The notes: generated from the sequence alone by a model not told the origin. A stretch of DNA of 31,164 nucleotides from DATKQI01 sp035532755 (GCA_035532755.1 DATKQI010000011.1:1-31164); one strand, 5' to 3'. Numbered from the stretch's first letter, positions 22,063-31,164 are shown. Program-made: numbers and translations.

Positions 22063-23397
22063 ATGAAACGCCGTTCCCTGCTCGCCGGCGCCGCCGCGCT
22101 GGCTGCCGCCTCCCCCCGCATCAGCCTGGCCGCGGCCGGCAAGACCCGCGTGGTCTTCTGGCACGCGATGAACGGCGCGCTGGGGGCGGAGCTGAACAAG
22201 CTGATCGCCCGGTTCAACGCGAGCCAGGCCACCGCAGAGGTGGTGCCGGTGTTCAAGGGCGGCTACCCCGAGACGCTGACGGCCGCGATCGCCGCATGGC
22301 GGGCCCATCAGGCGCCGCATATCGCGCAGATCTTCGACGTGGGCACCGGATCGATGGTGGCGGCCGGCCCGGCGGTGACGGATGTGTGGAAGCTGGTGAA
22401 GGACACCGGCGTCGCCATCGACGCGAAGAACTACATCCCCTCGGTGCGCGGCTACTACACGCTCGCGGACGGGCGGATGGCATCGATGCCGTTCAATTCG
22501 TCCACCGCCGTGATGTGGTACAACAAGGATGCCTTCGAGAAGGCCGGGCTCGATCCCGCGAAGCCGCCGGCGACGTGGCCGGAGGTGGTGAAGGCCGCAG
22601 AGGTGCTGAAATCCAAGAACGCGGCGAAATACGCCTGCACCACATCCTGGCCGGCCTGGGTGCATTTCGAGCAGTTCAGCGCGGTGCAGAACGTGCCCTT
22701 CGCCTCGGAGGCGGACGGGTTCAAGGGGCTGGGCGCGAAGCTGGAGATCAACGCGCCGGCCTTCGTTTCCAACCTGCAGCGGCTGCTGGACATGTCCAAG
22801 GCCGGCACGTTCAAATATGCCGGGCGGGACAACACGCCGGACCCGATCTTCTATTCCGGGCAGGCCGCGATCACCTTCAACTCCTCCGGCATCCTGGGCG
22901 ATCTGAAGAAGAGCGCGAAGTTCAAATGGGGCAACGCGTTCCTTCCCTATGATCCGGCGGTGATCAAGACCCCGCTGAATTCGATCATCGGCGGGGCGAG
23001 CCTGTGGGCGATGACCGCGCCGCACCGCACACCGGCGGAATACAAGGCGGTGGCCGAGTTCTTCGCCTTCCTCGGCCAGCCGGCGCAGGATGCGGAATGG
23101 AGCCGCACCACCGGCTACGTGCCGGTGACGTTCGGCGGCTACAACCTGCTGAAAAGCCAGAACTACTACACCCAGAACCCCGGCACCGAACTGCCGATCC
23201 AACAGCTTACCCGCGGGCACGTGACCGAGAATTCGAAGGGGATCCGGCTGGGGCAGATGCCGCAGATCCGCGTGATCATCGAGGAGGAGTGGGAGAAGGC
23301 GCTGCAAGGCCAGCAGAACGCGAAGCAGGCGCTGGACGTGGCCGTGCAGCGCGGCAACACCGTGCTGCGCCAGTTCGAGCGGGCGGTGAAGGGCTGA
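22063..23397 (+). CDS. ugpB: sn-Glycerol-3-phosphate ABC transporter, periplasmic binding protein
   Basis: A 444-residue family 1 binding protein with strong similarity to E. coli UgpB along its length: VVFWHAMNGALGAELNKLIARFN, PVFKGGYPETLTAAIAAWR, SMPFNSSTAVMWYNKDAF, NSIIGGASLWAMTA and GIRLGQMPQIRVIIEEEWE. A signal sequence of about 24 residues (KRRSLLAGAAALAAASP) directs export, possibly through Tat. It binds glycerol-3-phosphate or its diesters in the periplasm. ATG 22063 is preceded by GAGGAAG about 9 nt upstream. It heads the ugpBAEC operon behind a Pho-box-like array. Confidence 0.94.
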   Translation: MKRRSLLAGAAALAAASPRISLAAAGKTRVVFWHAMNGALGAELNKLIARFNASQATAEVVPVFKGGYPETLTAAIAAWRAHQAPHIAQIFDVGTGSMVAAGPAVTDVWKLVKDTGVAIDAKNYIPSVRGYYTLADGRMASMPFNSSTAVMWYNKDAFEKAGLDPAKPPATWPEVVKAAEVLKSKNAAKYACTTSWPAWVHFEQFSAVQNVPFASEADGFKGLGAKLEINAPAFVSNLQRLLDMSKAGTFKYAGRDNTPDPIFYSGQAAITFNSSGILGDLKKSAKFKWGNAFLPYDPAVIKTPLNSIIGGASLWAMTAPHRTPAEYKAVAEFFAFLGQPAQDAEWSRTTGYVPVTFGGYNLLKSQNYYTQNPGTELPIQQLTRGHVTENSKGIRLGQMPQIRVIIEEEWEKALQGQQNAKQALDVAVQRGNTVLRQFERAVKG

Positions 23398-23440
23398 ACG
23401 ACGCGCGGGCCGGTTCGCCCCGGCCCGTGCCTCGGCTGCG

Positions 23441-24322
23441 ATGGAACGCCGCACGATCTTCCCCGGGCGCCTGCTGCCGATCCTGCTGGTGCTGCCGCAG
23501 CTTGCGCTGACCATCGTATTCTTCCTGTTCCCGGCCGGGGAGGCGATGTGGTCCAGCCTGACGCAGGTGGATGCGTTCGGGCTGCACACGCAGTTCGTCG
23601 GGCTTGGGAACTTCGCCGGCCTGTTCAGTGATCCGCGCTACCTGCACACGATCTGGCGCACGGCGGTGTTTTGCGCGAGCGTCACCGTGCTCTCGCTCGC
23701 CGTGGCACTCGCGCTCGCGGTGTTCGCCGACCGGGAGATCCGCGGGCGGGGATGGTACCGCACCATGCTGATCTGGCCGTACGCGGTGGCCCCGGCGGTC
23801 TCGGCGGTGCTGTGGGTGTTCCTGATGAACCCGCAGGTCGGGCTGTTCGGGCGGTGGCTGAACGGCACGGCGCTGCACTGGGATTATGCGATCAACGGCG
23901 GCCAGGCGATGCTGCTGGTGATCATCGCCGCCGCGTGGAAGCAGGTGAGCTACAACTTCATCTTCTTCCTCGCCGGCCTGCAATCCATTCCGCGCACGGT
24001 GGTGGAGGCCGCGCGGATGGACGGGGCGAAAGGCTGGCGGCGGTTCCGCACCATCACCCTGCCGCTGCTGATGCCGACGACGTTCTTCCTCATCATCGTC
24101 GATCTGGTGTACGCCGCGTTCGACACCTTCGCGACCATCATGGCGCTCACCCAGGGCGGGCCGGGCAAGGCGACCGAGACGCTGGTGGTGAAGGTGTATC
24201 GCGATGGGGTGATCAACCTCGATCTCGGCGGGTCTTCCGCGCAATCCGTGGTGCTGATGGTGGCGATCATCACGCTGACCGCGCTGCAATTCCGCTTCCT
24301 CGGCCAGCGGCGGGTGGATTGA
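23441..24322 (+). CDS. ugpA: Glycerol-3-phosphate ABC transporter, permease UgpA
   Basis: A 293-residue permease of the MalF/UgpA class with six predicted transmembrane helices. LPQLALTIVFFLFPAGEAMW forms the first helix, WPYAVAPAVSAVLWVFLMNP is conserved, and the EAA loop is VVEAARMDGAKGWRRFRTITLP followed by LMPTTFFLIIVDLVYAAFDT. TQGGPGKATETLVVKVY is characteristic of UgpA. The gene begins 43 nt after ugpB and its stop shares a base with the ugpE start (TGATG). No strong ribosome-binding site is visible before ATG 23441. Confidence 0.93.
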   Translation: MERRTIFPGRLLPILLVLPQLALTIVFFLFPAGEAMWSSLTQVDAFGLHTQFVGLGNFAGLFSDPRYLHTIWRTAVFCASVTVLSLAVALALAVFADREIRGRGWYRTMLIWPYAVAPAVSAVLWVFLMNPQVGLFGRWLNGTALHWDYAINGGQAMLLVIIAAAWKQVSYNFIFFLAGLQSIPRTVVEAARMDGAKGWRRFRTITLPLLMPTTFFLIIVDLVYAAFDTFATIMALTQGGPGKATETLVVKVYRDGVINLDLGGSSAQSVVLMVAIITLTALQFRFLGQRRVD

Positions 24323-25160
24323 TGCGGGCCCGCACGGACTGGACGGCGCATCTGGTACTGGGCCTGGGCGTGGTGCTGTTCGCGCTGCCGGTATGGCTCG
24401 TGTTCGCGGGCGCGACGCAGAGCGCCGGGGCGATCAACCGCGGCGACCTGTCGCTGATCCCGAACCTCGGCGGATTGTCGGAGTTCTGGCGGGTGCTGAC
24501 CATCGGCACCGGCAAGGACGGGGCGGAGCCGGTATGGCACATGCTGATGATCTCGGCGGGCATGGCGCTGGCGATCGCGGTGGGGAAGATCGTCATCTCC
24601 GTGCTGTCGGCCTATGCGGTGGTGTTCTTCCGGTTCCCGTTCCGGCGGATCGCGTTCTGGACCATCTTCATCACGCTGATGCTGCCGGTGGAGGTGCGGA
24701 TCATCCCCACCTACGCCGTGATGGCGGATTTCGGGCTGATCAACACCTTCACCGGGCTGACCATGCCGCTGATCGCCTCCGCCACCGCCACGCTGCTGTT
24801 CCGGCAGGTGTTCGTGGCGATCCCGGATGCGCTCGTGGAAGCCGCGCGGATGGACGGGGCCGGCCCGCTGCGCTTCCTGTGGGACATCGTGCTGCCGGTA
24901 TCGGGGGCGAACGTGGCGGCGCTGTTCGTGATCCTGTTCGTGTACGGCTGGAACCAGTATCTGTGGCCGCTGCTGGTGGCCACCACGCCGCGGCTCGATA
25001 CCATCGTCATCGGCATCGTGCAGCTGATCAGCGCGGGCGATGTGATGACGCCGTGGAACGAGATGATGGCGATGGCCGTGCTCGCGGTGATCCCGCCGGT
25101 GATCGTGGTGGTCGCGATGCAGCACTGGTTCGTCAAGGGCCTGACGGAAGGCGAGAAGTA

Positions 25161-25161
<1 letters not shown>
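24322..25161 (+). CDS. ugpE: Glycerol-3-phosphate ABC transporter, permease UgpE
   Basis: A 279-residue permease of the MalG/UgpE class and partner of UgpA. It starts MRARTDWTAHLVLGLGVVLF, and the first periplasmic loop contains RGDLSLIPNLGG. The middle has SVLSAYAVVFFRFPFRRIAF, LMLPVEVRIIPTY and the EAA loop LVEAARMDGAGPLRFLWDIVLP; the end is WNQYLWPLL followed by WNEMMAMAVLAVIPPVIV. It overlaps the ugpA stop by one base and the ugpC start by one base (TAATG), so the three genes are tightly coupled. Confidence 0.94.
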
Positions 25162-26264
<1,103 letters not shown>

Positions 26265-26283
26265 CGTTTTCGCAGCGCAACTT

Positions 26284-26297
26284 CCGGCGCAAGCCGG
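26284..26297 (+). other. GNRA-type hairpin after ugpC
   Basis: CCGGC, loop GCAA, GCCGG: a perfect 5-bp stem with a stable tetraloop, between the ugpC stop and the AtzG-like gene. No U-run follows, so it may stabilise or attenuate the transcript rather than end it. Confidence 0.3.
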
Positions 26298-26316
26298 CTT
26301 CGGATGCACCGACGGC

Positions 26317-26562
26317 ATGGACCATGACACGGCCAGCCTTGCCTCCCTGACCCAGGCGGAGATGGAGTTGCTGGCGCGTCGGGCCGGGCTGACGCTGAAT
26401 GCCGGGCAGATGGCCGACCTGGTGCTTGCCTGGAAGGGCCTCGCCCCGCTCGCCGCGGCGATCCCGCGCGCCCGGCCGATGACCGACGATCAGGCCTACG
26501 TCTTCCGCCTGCCACCACCCCTTCCCCCGCCCGCACCCAAGCCGGCGGTGCGGCGGAAATGA
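26317..26562 (+). CDS. AtzG-like (DUF4089) small protein, likely amidase partner
   Basis: An 81-residue protein. A helical segment LTQAEMELLARRAGLTLNAG, the AWKGLAPLAAAIPRARP stretch and the late AYVFRLPPP motif fit the AtzG/DUF4089 pattern. In the cyanuric-acid pathway AtzG is a small GatC-like subunit that wraps an amidase (AtzE). Here the gene overlaps the following amidase by 4 nt (ATGA), exactly the AtzG-AtzE arrangement. The C-terminus is proline-rich (PPPLPPPAPKP). ATG 26317 is chosen because upstream in-frame sequence overlaps ugpC. The family call is moderately sure; the partner role is inferred from context. Confidence 0.65.
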   Translation: MDHDTASLASLTQAEMELLARRAGLTLNAGQMADLVLAWKGLAPLAAAIPRARPMTDDQAYVFRLPPPLPPPAPKPAVRRK

Positions 26563-28079
26563 AGGCCGCGGTTCCGCCGTTCCTCACCATTGCCGAAGCG
26601 GCGCGGCTGATCGCGGCGAAGAAACTCTCCCCGGTGGAGCTGGCCAAGGCGCTGCTCGCCCGCATCGGCGCGCACGATGCGGCGCTGAACGCGTTCCTGC
26701 TGGTGACCGAAAAGCAGGCGCTGGCCGCCGCACGTGCGGCCGAGCGGGCGGTGATGGCAGGCAGGCGCGGGCGGCTGCTGGGCATTCCGCTCGCCTACAA
26801 GGACCTGTACGAAACCGCCGGCGTGCGTACCACGGCGCATTCGCGCCTCCTGATGGACAATGTGCCGAAGCAGGATGCCGAGGCCGTTCGCCGGCTGCAT
26901 GCGGCGGGCGCGGTGATGCTGGGCAAGCTCGCCACGCATGAATTCGCGATGGGCGGGCCGGGGTTCGACCTGCCCTGGCCGCCGGCGCGCAATCCGTGGG
27001 ACACCGAGCGTTTCACAGGCGGATCAAGCTCGGGCTCGGCGGCGGCGGTGGCGGCCGGGCTGTGCCTGGGTTCGCTCGGGTCCGACACCGGCGGGTCGAT
27101 CCGGGTGCCCGCCTCGTTCTGTGGGCTGGCCGGGTTGAAGCCCACCGCCGGGCTCGTTTCCCGCCGCGGGGTGATCCCGCTCGCGCCCAGTCTGGACACC
27201 GCCGGGCCGATGGCATGGACAGCGGAGGATTGCGCCATCCTGCTGGATGCCATCGCCGGATACGACCCGGCCGATCCGGCGTCGGTGCCCGGGCCGAAAA
27301 TATCCTATGAAAAGGCGCTCGCCGCGCCGGTGAAGGGGTTGCGCATCGGGCTGCTGCGGCATTTCCACGAGCGTGATGTGCCGGTGGGCACCGAGGCGTT
27401 GCAGATGGTGGGCAACGCCGTGCGCCTGCTGAAGGAGCTGGGCTGCAAGGTTGAGGAAGCGGTCGCGCCGCCGGTTTCCGCCTATGCGGCGGTGAACCGG
27501 GTGATCCTGGTGGCCGAGGCCTATGCCCTGCACGAGGCGAATCTGCAAACGCGGCTCGACGATTATTCGCGCGTGTTCCGCAACCGGGTGCTGCCGGGCG
27601 GGCTGCTGCGCGCGGCCGACTACATCGCCGCCCAGCGCCGCCGGTCCGACCTGATCGCCCAGACGGCGAAGCTGTTCGAGCGGTTCGACCTGCTGGTCTG
27701 TGCCGCGGCCGGGCCCGCCCCGCTGCTGGCCGAGCAGCGGGTGGACGACGGGGCGCCGCGGCTGTCGCTGGCCACGCCCGCGAACGTGGCGGCGATTCCG
27801 GCGATGGCGGTATGCGGCGGCTTCACCGCCAGCGGCCTGCCGCTCGGGGTGCAGGTCATGGGGCCGGCCTGGGGCGATGCGACGGTGTTGCGGCTCGCGC
27901 ACCACCTGGAGCGCGCGGCCGGGCTGCGGGACCGTCGGCCACCCGGGTTCGTACCGGCCGCGCGAGCGCCGGGCGGGCGATCCGCGCCTGCCACAGGCAT
28001 AGCAGCGGCGTCACCACCAGTTCCATCGCCAGCCCGCCCAGCATCGGCGGCGCCGGCACACCAAACCGGACGAGGCTGA
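26559..28079 (+). CDS. Amidase signature family protein with an aberrant C-terminal tail
   Basis: A 506-residue amidase. The Ser-cisSer-Lys catalytic set is visible: Lys81 in GIPLAYKDLYETAG, the serines at 156-157 in FTGGSSSGSAAAVAAG and Ser180 in LGSDTGGSIRVPASFCGLAGLKPT. Enzymes of this family hydrolyse amides, ureas or transfer ammonia; the substrate here is not readable. The conserved fold ends near residue 462 (RDRRPP), where related enzymes stop. The remaining 44 residues are Ala/Pro-rich and are simply the antisense of the DUF4345 gene on the other strand, so the natural stop appears to have been lost. It overlaps the AtzG-like gene by 4 nt and lies downstream of ugpBAEC. Confidence 0.88.
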   Translation: MKAAVPPFLTIAEAARLIAAKKLSPVELAKALLARIGAHDAALNAFLLVTEKQALAAARAAERAVMAGRRGRLLGIPLAYKDLYETAGVRTTAHSRLLMDNVPKQDAEAVRRLHAAGAVMLGKLATHEFAMGGPGFDLPWPPARNPWDTERFTGGSSSGSAAAVAAGLCLGSLGSDTGGSIRVPASFCGLAGLKPTAGLVSRRGVIPLAPSLDTAGPMAWTAEDCAILLDAIAGYDPADPASVPGPKISYEKALAAPVKGLRIGLLRHFHERDVPVGTEALQMVGNAVRLLKELGCKVEEAVAPPVSAYAAVNRVILVAEAYALHEANLQTRLDDYSRVFRNRVLPGGLLRAADYIAAQRRRSDLIAQTAKLFERFDLLVCAAAGPAPLLAEQRVDDGAPRLSLATPANVAAIPAMAVCGGFTASGLPLGVQVMGPAWGDATVLRLAHHLERAAGLRDRRPPGFVPAARAPGGRSAPATGIAAASPPVPSPARPASAAPAHQTGRG

Positions 28080-28344
28080 CCAGCCGGCCGACGCCGCCGG
28101 CGAACACCAGCAGGGTGAGCAGCCGGAACGGGGACTGCCGGCGCTCGATCGCGGGAACCAGGCTCCAGTAGGCGAGACCGATCCCGAGCAGCAGGCCGGA
28201 AAGATAGCTGAAATGGCTGTCCACCGAGACCATCGCCGTGCTGCCGCCGACCATGCCCGGGCCCGCCAGCACGCCGGCAAGCCCCGCCCCCACCGGAATC
28301 AGGCCGAGAACAACGATCGCGACCTGGAGGAAGCGACGGTTCAT
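27856..28344 (-). CDS. DUF4345 membrane protein with an aberrant C-terminal tail
   Basis: A 162-residue protein with four predicted transmembrane helices: FLQVAIVVLGLIPVGAGLAG, the segment after DSHFSYLSGLLLGIGLAYW, LLTLLVFAGGVGRLVSL and LAMELVVTPLLCLWQARIAR. DSHF(S/R)YLSG and the GGVGRLVSL motif are characteristic of DUF4345 proteins, usually about 125 residues long. Homology stops near residue 124; the last 38 residues (rich in Arg, Ala, Pro) are the antisense of the amidase 3' end. AAGGA lies 9 nt before ATG 28344. It follows lutA after 65 nt on the same strand. The function is unknown. Confidence 0.75.
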   Translation of the reverse strand: MNRRFLQVAIVVLGLIPVGAGLAGVLAGPGMVGGSTAMVSVDSHFSYLSGLLLGIGLAYWSLVPAIERRQSPFRLLTLLVFAGGVGRLVSLVRFGVPAPPMLGGLAMELVVTPLLCLWQARIARPALARPVRTRVADGPAARPRAPGGARAATPSHRPRPAP

Positions 28345-28409
28345 GGAGACGATCCTTCGGGGATGATCCCCCTGCCCTGCCGCTTTCTACGGTCAGGGCG
28401 GCGGACGGA

Positions 28410-29180
28410 TCACCCGCGCGGTTCGCCGATCGGCGGCACGTCCGCGGTCATGCCGGCCAGCACCTCGGCGACATGGCGCACCTTCACCGTGCTGCCCTCG
28501 CGCTGCAGCCGGCCGGCCATGTTCAGCAGGCAACCCAGGTCGCCGGCGAGCAGCATCGCAGCCCCGGTGGCGGCGATGTCCTTCGTCTTGTCGGCGACCA
28601 TCCGCACCGAGATCTCGGGATATTTCACGCAGAACGTGCCGCCGAACCCGCAGCACAGCTCCGGGTCGGCCATTTCGGTGAGGGTGAGGCCCTCGACGGA
28701 GGCAAGCAGTCGGCGCGGCTGAACCTTCACCCCCAGCTCCCGCAGCCCGGAGCAGCTGTCGTGGTAGGTCACGGCACCGTTGTGGGTGGCGGCCACACCG
28801 GTCATGCCGCGCACATCCGTCAGGAAACTGATCAGCTCGTGGGTTTTCGCCGCCAGCGCATCGGCGCGCGCCCTCAGGTTGGGGTCGTCGTCGAACAGAT
28901 GTGGCATGTGGCGGCTGAGCATGCCGCCGCACGATCCGGACGGGACGACCACATAGTCATAGCCGCCGAACGCCTCCAGGATTCCCACGGCGAGGTCGCG
29001 CGTGGTGGCGCGGTCCCCCGCGTTGTAGGCGGGCTGGCCGCAGCAGGTCTGCGCCCGCGGCACCTCCACCTGGCAGCCGGCCTGCTCCAGCAGCCGGATG
29101 GCGGCGAAGCCGACCGTCGGACGATGGAGATCGACGAGGCAGGTGACGAACAGCGCGACGCGCGGACGGGTCTCTGACAT
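28410..29180 (-). CDS. lutA: Lactate utilisation Fe-S protein LutA-like
   Basis: A 256-residue cysteine-rich (Fe-S)-binding protein with two CCG domains. The first shows FVTCLVDLHRPTVGFAAIRL and QTCCGQPAYNAG with VVPSGSCGGML; the second shows TYHDSCSGLRELGV and ELCCGFGGTFCVKYPEIS. This is the order in LutA/YkgE, one of the three LutABC proteins that oxidise L-lactate; related CCG proteins occur in glycolate oxidase and heterodisulfide reductase. LutB and LutC are not in the window. I start at ATG 29180; ATG 29189 three codons upstream is also possible. It lies between mltA and DUF4345 on the same strand. Confidence 0.87.
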   Translation of the reverse strand: MSETRPRVALFVTCLVDLHRPTVGFAAIRLLEQAGCQVEVPRAQTCCGQPAYNAGDRATTRDLAVGILEAFGGYDYVVVPSGSCGGMLSRHMPHLFDDDPNLRARADALAAKTHELISFLTDVRGMTGVAATHNGAVTYHDSCSGLRELGVKVQPRRLLASVEGLTLTEMADPELCCGFGGTFCVKYPEISVRMVADKTKDIAATGAAMLLAGDLGCLLNMAGRLQREGSTVKVRHVAEVLAGMTADVPPIGEPRG

Positions 29181-29221
29181 GCGGCCCATTCTACGGGGCG
29201 CCCAGCAAAAGGCGAGATGCG

Positions 29222-30475
29222 CTACTTCGCCACCGGGGCAGGCGCGGATGTGGCGGCGGAAGCCGTGGCGGCAGGTCGGGGCAACAGCACGTACAGCGTG
29301 CCCGGCGCGTCCATCGCGCCGGCCGCGGCCTCGGCATTCGCCCCCCAGCCGAAGAAGATGTCGGCGCGCAGCGGCCCCTTGACGCCGCTGCCGATATCCT
29401 GCGCGACCATCATCCGCTGCAGGGGCGCATGGGTCGCCGGGTCGGTCGTGGCGACGAAGACCGGCGCGCCGAGCGGGATGAAGGCCCGGTCGATCGCGAC
29501 CGAGCGGCGGGGCATGAGCGGCACGCCGAGCGCGCCGAGCGGCCCCTGGTCGGCCGACAGGCCCACGATCTCCTTGAAGAACACGTAGGACGGATTCTGG
29601 TCCATCAACTGCCGGCCCCGGCGCGGATGGGCGAGCAGATACGCACGGATCGCCTGCATGGATATCTGGTTCGGCGCGAGCAGCTTGCGCTTGATCATCA
29701 GCCGGCCGATCGGCACGTAGGGCCGGCCGTTCTGCCCGGCATAGCCCACGCGCACCAGCCCGCCGTTGGGCAGGCGAATGCGGCCGGCGCCCTCGATCTG
29801 CAAGAAATAGGCATCGATGGGGCTCGCCATCCACAGCAGCGTGAGGCCCTTGTGGGCAAGCGCGCCATGCTCGATCTGGAAGCGGTCGTAATAGGGCACG
29901 AGATGCCCGTTCCGCATCCGCCCCGTCACGTGCCGGCCGCCGAATTTGGCGCTGAACGCGCCGAGATCGGCGGTGACGAGGTCCGCCGGCCGCGTCAGGA
30001 TCGGCGTCTGATATACGCCGCCGCGGGTGCGGGACCCGCGGAATGTCGGCTCGAAATAGCCGGTGAACAACGCCTGGCTGCGCCCCGCCTCGCTCAGCCG
30101 GTAGGGTTGCAGGCGGGTTTCGAAGAACTGACGGGCGGCTGCGTCATCGGCGGGCGGCACGGCGCGGGCGACGGCGCACGCATCCTGCCATTGCCCCGCC
30201 TTGCCGCCGAGCGTCGCGGCAAGGCCGCTGCCGCCCAGCGCCTGATCGGGCGGCAGCAGGGCGATGCGCAGGCAGCTTCCCAGGAAAGCCCGCAGCGCTT
30301 GCGTCGGGCGATCGGCCGACCAGCCGGGCAGCGCGCTGAACGCGACCGGGGCGAGGTTGGAGGTGGCCGTGCCCGCCGGGGTGCCGGCCTTCGGCAGCGC
30401 GCAGGCGGCCGGCAGGAACGCTATCGCCACGACCGCCGCGCGGCGCAGCCAGCGGCGCATCGAAGCCGGCCGCAT
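29222..30475 (-). CDS. mltA: Membrane-bound lytic murein transglycosylase A
   Basis: A 417-residue MltA. The N-terminus MRRWLRRAAVVAIAFLPAAC looks like a lipoprotein signal, although the lipobox PAAC has Pro where Leu or Val is usual. The MltA barrel follows: LFTGYFEPTFRGSRTRGGVYQTPI, VPYYDRFQIEHGALAHKGL, DAYFLQIEGAGRIRLPNGGLVRVGYAGQNG, NPSYVFF, and the 3D domain MVAQDIGSGVKGPLRADIFFGWG, which carries the catalytic Asp. The enzyme cleaves peptidoglycan strands to 1,6-anhydro products in the periplasm. ATG 30475 shares a base with the Tim44 stop (TGATG). The tail is Ala/Pro-rich. Confidence 0.95.
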   Translation of the reverse strand: MRPASMRRWLRRAAVVAIAFLPAACALPKAGTPAGTATSNLAPVAFSALPGWSADRPTQALRAFLGSCLRIALLPPDQALGGSGLAATLGGKAGQWQDACAVARAVPPADDAAARQFFETRLQPYRLSEAGRSQALFTGYFEPTFRGSRTRGGVYQTPILTRPADLVTADLGAFSAKFGGRHVTGRMRNGHLVPYYDRFQIEHGALAHKGLTLLWMASPIDAYFLQIEGAGRIRLPNGGLVRVGYAGQNGRPYVPIGRLMIKRKLLAPNQISMQAIRAYLLAHPRRGRQLMDQNPSYVFFKEIVGLSADQGPLGALGVPLMPRRSVAIDRAFIPLGAPVFVATTDPATHAPLQRMMVAQDIGSGVKGPLRADIFFGWGANAEAAAGAMDAPGTLYVLLPRPAATASAATSAPAPVAK

Positions 30476-31140
30476 CAGGCGCTGCGCGCGGCCGCGAGGC
30501 GCCAGGTCGGATCGCGTGTCGAGAGGTCGCGCTCGAACGTCCAGAGATCGACGATCTCGGTCACGGCGTCGGTGCCGGTGACGGGCTGGCCATCGCGCCC
30601 GAGCGTGAGGTTCACCTGATCGGAGACGAAGCGCACCACCACATCGGCCAGCGTGCCGCGCAGATCGGCGCCCTCGATGGTCGCGGCGGCGATGGCGCGG
30701 ACCTCGGTGCGCTGCGTCTCGTCTGCCGCCTCGCGCGCGGCGATGGCGGATTCGAAGGCGCGATAGGTGTCATCAGACAGCAGATTGCGCAGGCTCACCC
30801 GGTCTCCGGCGGCAAACGCGGTGACGATCAGGCGGAATGCCGCCTCCGCGCCGTCCAGGAAACGCGTGGGGTCGAACCCGCGGTCGATCCCCTGCATGCG
30901 CAGCAGCGTCTCGCCCAGCGGGCTCGCCGGGTCCGGCAGCGGGCGGGCCGGGCGCGGCGGCGCCACCGGCTCGGCCTGGCCCTCGATCACCGGGGCGCCT
31001 GTGATGTCGCGGCGGATCGGCTGCTCGGGGCGCTCGTATCCGGTGCGCTTGCCCAGCACGCTGCGCAGGCGCAGCACCAGGAACGCGGCGATCATGCCGA
31101 ACAGCACGAGGTCGATGGGGAAACTCCCGCTGGCGCTCAT
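30475..31140 (-). CDS. Tim44/TimA domain membrane protein
   Basis: A 221-residue protein with one N-terminal transmembrane helix (IDLVLFGMIAAFLVLRLRSVL) followed by GKRTGYERP, the usual opening of alphaproteobacterial Tim44-like (TimA) proteins. A Pro-rich linker (about residues 55-75) leads into the Tim44 domain, with FDPTRFLDGAEAAFRLIVTAFAAGD, LRNLLSDDTYRAFESAI and EIVDLWTFERDL. The mitochondrial relative helps import proteins; the bacterial role is unclear, probably in envelope complex assembly. AAGGAG lies 9-12 nt before ATG 31140. It is coupled to mltA by a one-base overlap, a standard alphaproteobacterial pairing. The upstream promoter is outside the window. Confidence 0.92.
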   Translation of the reverse strand: MSASGSFPIDLVLFGMIAAFLVLRLRSVLGKRTGYERPEQPIRRDITGAPVIEGQAEPVAPPRPARPLPDPASPLGETLLRMQGIDRGFDPTRFLDGAEAAFRLIVTAFAAGDRVSLRNLLSDDTYRAFESAIAAREAADETQRTEVRAIAAATIEGADLRGTLADVVVRFVSDQVNLTLGRDGQPVTGTDAVTEIVDLWTFERDLSTRDPTWRLAAARSA

Positions 31141-31164
31141 ATGGGGCGGCTCCTTCTAGTGTCC

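Noticed and set aside
22021..23589. Leftward open frame antisense to ugpB
   Set aside because: The translation is rich in His, Arg and Gly with no motifs, while the plus strand encodes a full-length UgpB.

Overview
The window is GC-rich, densely coded bacterial DNA (about two thirds G+C by eye), almost certainly from an alphaproteobacterium. The run bamE / ubiquinol-cytochrome c chaperone / DUF177 / rpmF / plsX / fabH / ihfA / MerR is the classical alphaproteobacterial order, and the Tim44-like gene next to mltA fits too. A Rhodospirillales, probably Acetobacteraceae, origin is my inference. No intergenic gap exceeds about 220 bp. There is no CRISPR array, prophage or obvious genomic island; the only clear mobile DNA is one insertion sequence.

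Layout. (1) 1-4757: the start of bamE (leftward, cut by the window edge), then a rightward envelope/lipid/translation cluster: cytochrome bc1 chaperone, DUF177, rpmF, plsX, fabH, ihfA and a MerR regulator. (2) 4767-6792: tRNA-Pro(GGG) with its own promoter, a complete 1.27-kb IS481-type element, and nudK, whose promoter may be partly supplied by the IS. (3) 6876-9121: leftward aroQ-accB-accC with coupled stops and starts. (4) 9209-11953: rightward thiS-thiG, then leftward apt and an orphan Bug/TctC-type binding protein. (5) 11998-15693: leftward fbpA-fbpB-fbpC ferric-iron ABC importer with a 17-bp Fur-type palindrome between its -35 and -10 elements. (6) 15916-19298: rightward polar amino-acid ABC importer (binding protein, two permeases, ATPase) with a dispersed palindromic repeat after the binding-protein gene. 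(7) 19445-21947: an EamA transporter, a DUF2842 membrane protein and a class III aminotransferase. (8) 22063-28079: ugpBAEC preceded by a Pho-box-like array, then an AtzG-like small subunit and an amidase. (9) 27856-31140: leftward Tim44-like protein, mltA, lutA and DUF4345; the DUF4345 reading frame runs tail-to-tail into the amidase with no intergenic DNA.

How the parts work together. The left half is housekeeping: fatty-acid and phospholipid initiation (plsX, fabH, accB, accC), ribosome (rpmF), nucleoid (ihfA), thiazole synthesis (thiSG) and purine salvage (apt). The right half is mostly nutrient uptake, with three ABC importers that each carry a readable regulatory signature: Fur-like for iron, an inverted repeat on the promoter for the amino-acid system, and Pho-like for ugp.

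I did not find a convincing undescribed multi-gene system. The observations most worth a second look are the amidase/DUF4345 tail fusion, a set of promoters whose -10 lies 6 nt before the start codon (predicted leaderless mRNAs), a recurrent TGCTAG-type -10, the IS/nudK hybrid promoter, the Fur and Pho operators, and a 17-bp tandem duplication at the fbpA/fbpB junction. No searches or computations were run; all similarity statements are from recognition of motifs in the translated sequence.
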